Source of the DNA: a virus
IMG/VR virus record: IMGVR_UViG_3300033146_004127
Location: 1-32,634 of that record
Strand: one strand, 5' to 3'
Length of the DNA stretch: 32,634 bases
The notes under the pieces were generated by a model. It ran no database searches and had not been told where the DNA came from. It saw only the letters and a program-made list of their open reading frames with translations. The translations under genes and the position numbers were made by a program. This document shows, one piece after another, positions 28,591 to 32,634 of the stretch. Within the stretch, counting starts at the first letter, position 1, and each line of letters begins with the position of its first letter.

Positions 28591-28635
28591 AATTAACCTC
28601 CTTCTTAAAATAAAATTAATATAAACCACTAAACT

Positions 28636-28957
28636 TAGCCCTAACAAAGCATGTGTTTTTTAACATTACAAATGTTTGCACACTCATACGGATTGTAGAT
28701 TTAAACGTGCTTTTTTTTTATTTTATTTCTGGTTTTTAAAAAAATAAGTGCAGATAGTGATATATAAATACTGACAGTTAGTACGGGGCTGTTTCCGTGC
28801 TTACTGTCAGTTTATACATTGCTATCTGTGCTTATTTTTTTTAAAAGCGGGGTTTGAAAAAAAATAAAAAAACTGTGCGTTTAAATCGTACAAGCCGTTG
28901 AGTGTGGTCTTTAGCAAACATTTGTAATGTTAAAAAATACATGCTATAATTGGGCTA
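28636..28957. repeat. Giant 322-bp hairpin with loop GGCTGTTT
   Basis: Two arms of about 150 bases pair over their whole length with scattered mismatches and small bulges. The base is TAGCCC / GGGCTA, the next 30 bases (from AGCATGT) pair with one mismatch, the middle is A/T-rich, and the tip is GACAGT...ACGG around loop GGCTGTTT (28787-28794). No frame of useful length lies within it. If transcribed it would form a very long double-stranded RNA. Confidence 0.9.
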
Positions 28958-29001
28958 CTGTGTGTGTGAGACTCCTAACTTTTGAGCGATAGTGAGGACA
29001 T

Positions 29002-29043
29002 ACAGTAACTTATTGCGGGGCTGTTTCCGCAATTAGTTACTGT
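29002..29043. repeat. Hairpin with loop GGCTGTTT
   Basis: ACAGTAACT / AGTTACTGT and ATTGCGG / CCGCAAT around loop GGCTGTTT (29019-29026), with one mismatch between the two stems. Confidence 0.85.
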
Positions 29044-29064
29044 GTACGCAGTGGTAGCGACCTT

Positions 29065-29141
29065 ACAGCACATTAAAAGCAAATGTAGCAAAAGGGCGGC
29101 TGTTTGCCCTTTTGTGTAGTGCAGCTTCAATCAAGTGCTGT
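29065..29141. repeat. Hairpin with loop GGCTGTTT and outer stem
   Basis: The inner stem CAAAAGGGC / GCCCTTTTG is perfect, with loop GGCTGTTT (29098-29105). An outer ACAGCAC / GTGCTGT stem closes the unit. Confidence 0.8.
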
Positions 29142-29160
29142 TCCTTTGTTTATTGGGTGC

Positions 29161-29176
29161 TATACAGAAGGCATTG
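29161..29176. repeat. TATACAGAAGGCATTG repeat, copy 2
   Basis: Identical to the first 16 bases of copy 1. Here it runs directly into the next octaloop hairpin. Confidence 0.75.
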
Positions 29177-29222
29177 TTTTTATCATTTTGCTGAGGTTTT
29201 TTTCAGCAAGATGATAAAAACA
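29175..29222. repeat. Hairpin with loop GGTTTTTT
   Basis: TGTTTTTATCAT / ATGATAAAAACA and TTGCTGA / TCAGCAA around loop GGTTTTTT (29195-29202), with one G-T pair between the stems. Confidence 0.85.
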
Positions 29223-29234
29223 TCAAATAGATTT

Positions 29235-29266
29235 AACACGATGCACGGCTTTTTGTGCATGGTGTT
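29235..29266. repeat. Hairpin with loop GGCTTTTT
   Basis: AACACGATGCAC / GTGCATGGTGTT with one mismatch, around loop GGCTTTTT (29247-29254). Confidence 0.85.
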
Positions 29267-29345
29267 TTTCAAAAGTAATGCAATGCTATGCTTTTTTATA
29301 GTGGCTGTTGGCAGTGTGTGGAGTGCGCAGCACGTCTACAAGTGT

Positions 29346-29381
29346 GTTACTATACAGAAGGCATTGGCAGTTTGTAGTAAC
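29346..29381. repeat. TATACAGAAGGCATTG repeat, copy 3, in a hairpin
   Basis: TATACAGAAGGCATTG plus GCAGTTT (29351-29373), enclosed by GTTACTA / TAGTAAC. The same core sits in a different stem at copy 1. Confidence 0.75.
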
Positions 29382-29449
29382 GAGCGGAACCCCTCCAAAT
29401 CAGTGTGAAGCAGTAGCAACGAGCGGAACCCCTCCAAATCAGTGTGAAG
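29379..29449. repeat. Two tandem AACGAGCGGAACCCCTCC repeats
   Basis: Two identical 32-base copies (29379-29410 and 29418-29449), starting AACGAGCGGAACCCCTCC and ending CAAATCAGTGTGAAG without that order being broken, with a period of 39. A third partial copy lies at 29723-29743. Confidence 0.85.
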
Positions 29450-29465
29450 TGTTGATTACTGGTAA

Positions 29466-29515
29466 AGTGCCGGGGGAAATGCGCCCGTTGCATAAAGACT
29501 ACCTCCCCCGGCACT
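29466..29515. repeat. G/C-tract hairpin module A
   Basis: Perfect 12-bp stem AGTGCCGGGGGA / TCCCCCGGCACT with a 26-base loop. It is followed at 29516 by CGATGTCACGAATGTGCCGAG minus its last base, nearly the same as after module B. Confidence 0.8.
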
Positions 29516-29623
29516 CGATGTCACGAATGTGCCGAGCTTCGGCGCTATCTCTGCCACTGACCAAGTTGGGGGCAAGCGCTGTAGAATCAAGGTGGCACTG
29601 TGGCAGCGAGTGGGTAATACGTC

Positions 29624-29639
29624 TATACAGGAGGCATTG
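29624..29639. repeat. TATACAGGAGGCATTG repeat, copy 4
   Basis: One base differs from the other copies (A to G at position 8). No enclosing stem is obvious. Confidence 0.65.
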
Positions 29640-29722
29640 CACTTTGAAATGCTTAATAGTCGCGACTTAGTTAAGAAATACTTTGGAGAGCTCCTACACG
29701 AATCGTCGAGAAGAATTGTTAG

Positions 29723-29743
29723 GAGCGGAACCCCTCCAAATCA
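29723..29743. repeat. Third GAGCGGAACCCCTCC copy
   Basis: Matches the first part of the tandem repeats at 29379-29449, then diverges. Confidence 0.75.
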
Positions 29744-29755
29744 AGTTTAAATATA

Positions 29756-29804
29756 GCCGGGGGGGGATGACAGGCGATAGATGCAAGAGAACCCCCCCCT
29801 CGGC
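29756..29804. repeat. G/C-tract hairpin module B
   Basis: GCCG plus seven G pairs with seven C plus CGGC, one bulged T, loop of about 25 bases. It is followed at 29807 by CGATGCCACGAAGTGGCGAG, a near-copy of the sequence after module A, so A and B are diverged copies of one unit. Confidence 0.8.
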
Positions 29805-29826
29805 GTCGATGCCACGAAGTGGCGAG

Positions 29827-30054
29827 TCTCGTTAACGCTAGATAATGACCGTAGGCGATAATGGAGCTAACTTGAAACATGGCAATACTAAATTGAAGCT
29901 AACTTAAAATGTGGTAACTATAATCAGGTCTTTGTGGTGGAGAATCTTGGTAGCGGAATCCTTCGATTCAAGCTAAAATGTACATGCTAAGTGATGCAAG
30001 GCGTGTCAATGGCAAGATAGTGAATGGAAGCTCTTGAACCAATGTAAAACAATT
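29827..30054. other. Gene-free stretch with a short tandem duplication
   Basis: No frame with start signals is seen on either strand. It contains two diverged copies of AGCTAACTTGAAACATGG (29865 and 29897, period 32) and the sequence TAGCGGAATCC near 29952, reminiscent of the AGCGGAAC repeats. I see no strong hairpin. Confidence 0.5.
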
Positions 30055-30088
30055 GTTGCCTTGACTACCAACGCAAGGTGAGTTTCTT
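30055..30088. repeat. Boundary direct repeat, right copy
   Basis: Counterpart of 27755-27788 (GTTGCCTTGACTACCAACGC then AAGGTGAGTTTCTTT). It lies about 120 bases from the end of the lysozyme gene and marks the right edge of the hairpin region. Confidence 0.65.
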
Positions 30089-30209
30089 TACATTTCCCCA
30101 AAATATAAACATGAAGGAAAATATACAGGGGCTAACTAAAAAATATGACAAAAAGACCAATAACAATAAACAGAAGTAGAGACAAGGCATGCCTCGTCTC
30201 CACAACCAA

Positions 30210-30620
30210 TTAACCTGTCAGCATCATGTATCTAAGCTTAATGGCACGATTCCCAACTTGACCGTACCATCTGCTGTTCTTCATACTTGAACCTACTGCA
30301 TCCCAGTCCTCATGTTTCACTGCTGTAATAAGTTTCTTAAACTTCCGGAACGTACTCGGCCCAAGATTAAATCGCATATCAACTATTGCCATCTGTCGAT
30401 TATTAGACAAAGTACTGAAGTTGGGGAATATTTCCAAAACATCCTTAAGACAATCTTCAATATCATTGTTCAGTATAAACATTGCTTCTTTTTCACTGAT
30501 ACCAACATCATCAAGGTTCCTGCCAACACCAATAGTCAGTTTGCCTGCTGTGTATCTGTACGGTTTTAGATGCAAACCCTCATGGTCAATTAACTGAGCA
30601 TTTAATTTCTTCATATCCAT
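30210..30620 (-). CDS. GH24 lysozyme (T4-type endolysin)
   Basis: The 136-residue enzyme has the T4 lysozyme pattern: LIDHEGLHLKPYRYTAGKLT (catalytic Glu in HEG, Asp/Thr region at YRYTAGKLTIGVG), then VDMRFNLGPSTFRKFKKLI and NSRWYGQVGNRAIKLRYMM with the usual R.......M end. It cuts the glycan strands of peptidoglycan. In the classic E-x8-D-x5-T triad the D position is occupied by Y/R-type residues, so the catalytic set should be checked. No signal peptide. The ribosome binding site GGAGG lies ten bases before the ATG. It is far from the M15 lysis cassette. Confidence 0.85.
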   Translation of the reverse strand: MDMKKLNAQLIDHEGLHLKPYRYTAGKLTIGVGRNLDDVGISEKEAMFILNNDIEDCLKDVLEIFPNFSTLSNNRQMAIVDMRFNLGPSTFRKFKKLITAVKHEDWDAVGSSMKNSRWYGQVGNRAIKLRYMMLTG

Positions 30621-30623
30621 AGC

Positions 30624-30932
30624 TTAATGACCTCCTGTTAATACCTTCATGATTTTAATTGCATCCTCCAGACCAACCTTACCATTGCCATCCATATCCC
30701 CTTCAACCGTATCAGATAGCGTCTTTACCTCGAATGTATAGGATATGTCAGTATCAAGATCAGGTACATGCACACTATTACCTGGAACAATAAATTGTGG
30801 TGTATTGTTCCGGTCATAAGCAATGATCTGATACTTATCATCTGTAACAGGATTACCATCGCACCAGGGTTGGGTGAATATGATTGTTGCAGCCAGTCCC
30901 ATAAACACTAGGTTATTTATGATTTGTTTCAT
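30624..30932 (-). CDS. Secreted protein with one dockerin-type EF-hand
   Basis: The 102-residue protein has a hydrophobic N terminus (NNLVFMGLAATIIFTQPW), probably a signal peptide, then a small beta domain (YQIIAYDRNNTPQFIVPG, ISYTFEVKTLSDTVE). It ends in GDMDGNGKVGLEDAIKIMKV, a calcium-binding dockerin half-repeat with D, D, N, G and D in place. Standard dockerins have two repeats; only one is here. It is encoded right before the lysozyme, four bases apart. Calcium binding or attachment to a cohesin-like partner is inferred. Confidence 0.7.
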   Translation of the reverse strand: MKQIINNLVFMGLAATIIFTQPWCDGNPVTDDKYQIIAYDRNNTPQFIVPGNSVHVPDLDTDISYTFEVKTLSDTVEGDMDGNGKVGLEDAIKIMKVLTGGH

Positions 30933-31071
30933 TTGTATCTTTCACTTTTTTCACCTTTGAGATTAATTTTGGATTATCTTTACAGTTATCGCAAACCCAC
31001 GCCCAACCGCATTTGCCTCCATTAATAAACCAGGTTTCTGATTTAGGACATGTGTTTTTATTATATTTCAT
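30913..31071 (-). CDS. Small zinc-ribbon-like protein
   Basis: A 52-residue frame from ATG 31071 (KYNKNTCPKSETWFINGGKC, then GWAWVCDNCKDNPK) has four cysteines in a ribbon-like spacing and a basic tail. It overlaps the preceding 38-codon gene by 11 bases and the dockerin gene by 20. An ATG eight codons earlier is an alternative start. Function unknown. Confidence 0.5.
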   Translation of the reverse strand: MKYNKNTCPKSETWFINGGKCGWAWVCDNCKDNPKLISKVKKVKDTNETNHK

Positions 31072-31177
31072 AGTTTGTGTTATTTTTCTCACCATTAAAT
31101 ATTGCTTGTACTGCTTTGATTGCTTCCATTACTTCCATATTTCGTTTCATTGCTACTTCATTGTATTTATTTCTCAT
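31061..31177 (-). CDS. Small helical protein (38 residues)
   Basis: ATG 31177 has a strong AGGAGGG about five bases upstream. The frame encodes RNKYNEVAMKRNMEVMEAIK, then AVQAIFNGEKNNTNYEI, an amphipathic helix. The excellent ribosome binding site and the overlap with the next gene support it. Function unknown. Confidence 0.55.
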   Translation of the reverse strand: MRNKYNEVAMKRNMEVMEAIKAVQAIFNGEKNNTNYEI

Positions 31178-31432
31178 TGCAATCCCTCCTTTTGAATATC
31201 CCAAAAACACCTCTATAATACCCCTATATCACATAAACACATATTTTCATATTTGGCTTCAACCTCTGGATAAAAATTGCATAATCGCATGAAAAGTATA
31301 ACGACGCGTTTAAAATGACACAAAATGCACATAGAAATCAACATTAACATCTATACGCAAGGATTCCACCATAAAACGCCAACATTACTTTTTATGTGCA
31401 AGCAATTTCCTTTCAAATAAAAATCAAAGAAA
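31178..31432. other. Gene-free spacer
   Basis: About 255 AT-rich bases between the glycosyltransferase and the small genes. I see no frame, hairpin or promoter with good boxes; CTGGATAAAAATT recurs at 10026 and 31266, a short shared stretch. Confidence 0.5.
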
Positions 31433-31945
31433 TCAATATCTCCCCGTTTTTTGATGACTAAAAGTTTCATGATCTATCCTATTGTAAGAATTTTGCCTGA
31501 AAAAATGCTGTAATAAAATAGGTAAAAATATCTTTTTAGGGTCAAATTGTTCAATATATTTCATCATCCTTTTGAAGTAACTACACGCCCCATTAACATA
31601 AAAAAGATGATGTTCTGCGCCACAACCCCACTGCCCGAAGTATGGCATAGGTTTATTGAAGTCTGTATCAAATAATTTTCCGAAAAGAACATCTGTGTCA
31701 GCGTAAAATAAATCAGGATGTATGCAAGCATAATGGAATCTGACAAAATCAGCTTTAAATTGGATAAATCTGTCAGAATATATCTTCCAAAAGTCGACAT
31801 TTTCGACCTCCTGAATAGCTTGATCGTAGTAGGAATTAGGCAACATCAAATAAGTATCTTTTATCTGCATCAGCCTCTTGAATGATGCCACGCACCGTTG
31901 GTTTTTTTCAGGCATATAGCCTTCCCATATATTACAGAATATCAT
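31433..31945 (-). CDS. DXD-type glycosyltransferase
   Basis: The 170-residue protein starts FCNIWEGYMPEKNQRCVASF and has FKADFVRFHYACIHPDLFYA followed directly by DTDVLF, the DXD sugar-nucleotide/metal site of the sugar-binding DXD family. This domain usually transfers hexose to lipid or polysaccharide. It is shorter than many members. I placed the start at 31945, eight bases after the tail-protein stop; the ribosome binding site is weak and longer in-frame versions would overlap that gene. It could decorate the phage tail or the host surface. Confidence 0.7.
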   Translation of the reverse strand: MIFCNIWEGYMPEKNQRCVASFKRLMQIKDTYLMLPNSYYDQAIQEVENVDFWKIYSDRFIQFKADFVRFHYACIHPDLFYADTDVLFGKLFDTDFNKPMPYFGQWGCGAEHHLFYVNGACSYFKRMMKYIEQFDPKKIFLPILLQHFFRQNSYNRIDHETFSHQKTGRY

Positions 31946-31952
31946 AAAATTA

Positions 31953-32634
31953 TCATGTCCCTGGACATCCTTCGTTCCATAAAAAATTATCAGCGGAAAT
32001 GATCGCGGAATCATATCCGCTCCAACCAACACAAACATATCCATCAGACGTGTCTTCTGTTCCGTCCCTAGACAGAATGAGAGTACCTGATCCACTATCA
32101 CCGGACAGGATAGCCTCGTTATAAAGCAACTCATTTCCGTACACATCTTGAAAACTCAGAAAAAAAGCTAACCAATATTGCCCTTCTTCATCGCCTTCTG
32201 CTGAAATTGTATAATCTATTTGGACGCTAAATGAATCGGATGTTACCATCCCTTTACATCGTATTATGTCATTAGAATAACTGCCGTTGGCTGCTAATTT
32301 ATTATTCTGAATTTCAAGTAGTCCGCAATAAGCTTCCGACGTGTCCCATTTTGCCGGGTTAATGTCTGCACCGTTTGCGCCGGTAAAGTCATCATTCCAT
32401 TCACATACCCCCCCAGATACTGTAATATAGTTTTCTCTTAAAAGTATATCCTGGCAAGCTGCAAGATTAGCGGTAAGTGTAGGGCTGTATGTCCCTGCTG
32501 CGTAGGTGTGCACTAATACATCTGTGCTTGTTTCTGTGTCGTCAAAATTCAATAAGAATGAATCTGAATTTATTGAATTATTTTCAAATGTGACCACTAA
32601 TGGTGCTGATCCCGACAATGGGGAAGCAGTAAAA
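31953..32634 (-). CDS. PKD/lectin-like tail or fibre protein (C-terminal part)
   Basis: The frame is open at the right edge, so only the last 226 codons are seen. It begins inside a PKD domain (ASPLSGSAPLVVTFENNS, then LVHTYAAGTYSPTLTANL). A concanavalin/LamG-like jelly-roll domain follows (NDDFTGANGADINPAKWDTS, QIDYTISAEGDEEGQYWLAF, ILSGDSGSGTLILSRDG). A TTG at 32618 is only a codon inside the PKD domain, not the start. Such modules are typical of receptor-binding or adhesive phage proteins. Followed by the glycosyltransferase. Confidence 0.7.
   Translation of the reverse strand, partial: FTASPLSGSAPLVVTFENNSINSDSFLLNFDDTETSTDVLVHTYAAGTYSPTLTANLAACQDILLRENYITVSGGVCEWNDDFTGANGADINPAKWDTSEAYCGLLEIQNNKLAANGSYSNDIIRCKGMVTSDSFSVQIDYTISAEGDEEGQYWLAFFLSFQDVYGNELLYNEAILSGDSGSGTLILSRDGTEDTSDGYVCVGWSGYDSAIISADNFLWNEGCPGT

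Noticed and set aside
29379-29449. Possible CRISPR repeats
   Set aside because: Only two adjacent copies with a seven-base spacer, and no cas genes.
29308-29750. Plus-strand frames of 73-120 codons across the repeats
   Set aside because: They only arise because repeated elements lack stops; the proteins contain the same repeat several times and have no start signals.
29350-29850. Known large structured RNAs (RNase P, tmRNA, group I or II intron)
   Set aside because: I looked for their conserved core sequences and found none; the structure seen is a set of separate hairpins.

Overview
This AT-rich window (by eye about one third G+C) is a stretch of a tailed-phage genome. It is either a free phage contig or a prophage segment; no flanking host genes are visible. 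Almost every gene lies on the minus strand, so transcription runs from the right end towards the left. The head genes are those of Mu-like phages: a DUF935 portal, a gpG-like morphogenesis protein, a protease with nested scaffold, a gpD-like decoration protein, an E-type major capsid protein and DUF1320. However, there is no MuA/MuB transposase, no integrase and no large CI-type repressor in the window. Replication and recombination instead look lambdoid: a RecT-type annealing protein, SSB, a RusA-type resolvase and a helicase-loader-like protein. The host cannot be fixed from sequence alone. The dockerin-type EF-hand protein and a site close to the parS consensus would fit a sulfate-reducing deltaproteobacterium or relative, but that is a guess.

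Layout in the direction of transcription. At 32.6-30.2 kb are a tail or fibre protein with a PKD domain (cut by the window end), a DXD-type glycosyltransferase, two tiny proteins, a secreted dockerin-like protein and a GH24 lysozyme. At 30.1-27.3 kb is an almost gene-free region packed with long hairpins, holding one small GC-richer gene with its own ribosome binding site and terminator. At 27.2-26.5 kb are a SLOG-family (DUF2493) gene ending at a strong terminator hairpin, a parS-like palindrome and a strong early promoter. At 26.6-18.3 kb is the early operon of small proteins, RecT, two Cro/CI-type regulators and RusA. Many of its gene gaps carry a short GC-rich hairpin just upstream of the next ribosome binding site.

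At 17.8-18.3 kb are the only plus-strand genes, divergent from a ribbon-helix-helix regulator through two face-to-face overlapping promoters. This looks like a genetic switch. At 17.8-11.0 kb come a second regulator, an HNH nuclease, replication proteins, a MazG-like protein, nucleotide-metabolism-like proteins and SSB. At 10.9-8.2 kb are a lipoprotein and a lysis cassette: M15 peptidase endolysin, a small hydrophobic protein, an XhlA-like membrane protein and, translationally coupled to it, a two-span membrane protein with a PAS sensor domain. At 8.1-0 kb are a DUF5662 protein, the terminase subunits (the small one split at an 11-base homopolymer) and the head genes.

The most unusual content is the hairpin region. 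At least nine hairpins between 26.8 and 29.3 kb have unrelated but well-paired stems, yet share the same 8-base apical loop, GGYTKTTT. One of them is an inverted repeat about 320 bp long. Shorter repeat families are interspersed. I do not recognise this as a described RNA or mobile-element family.
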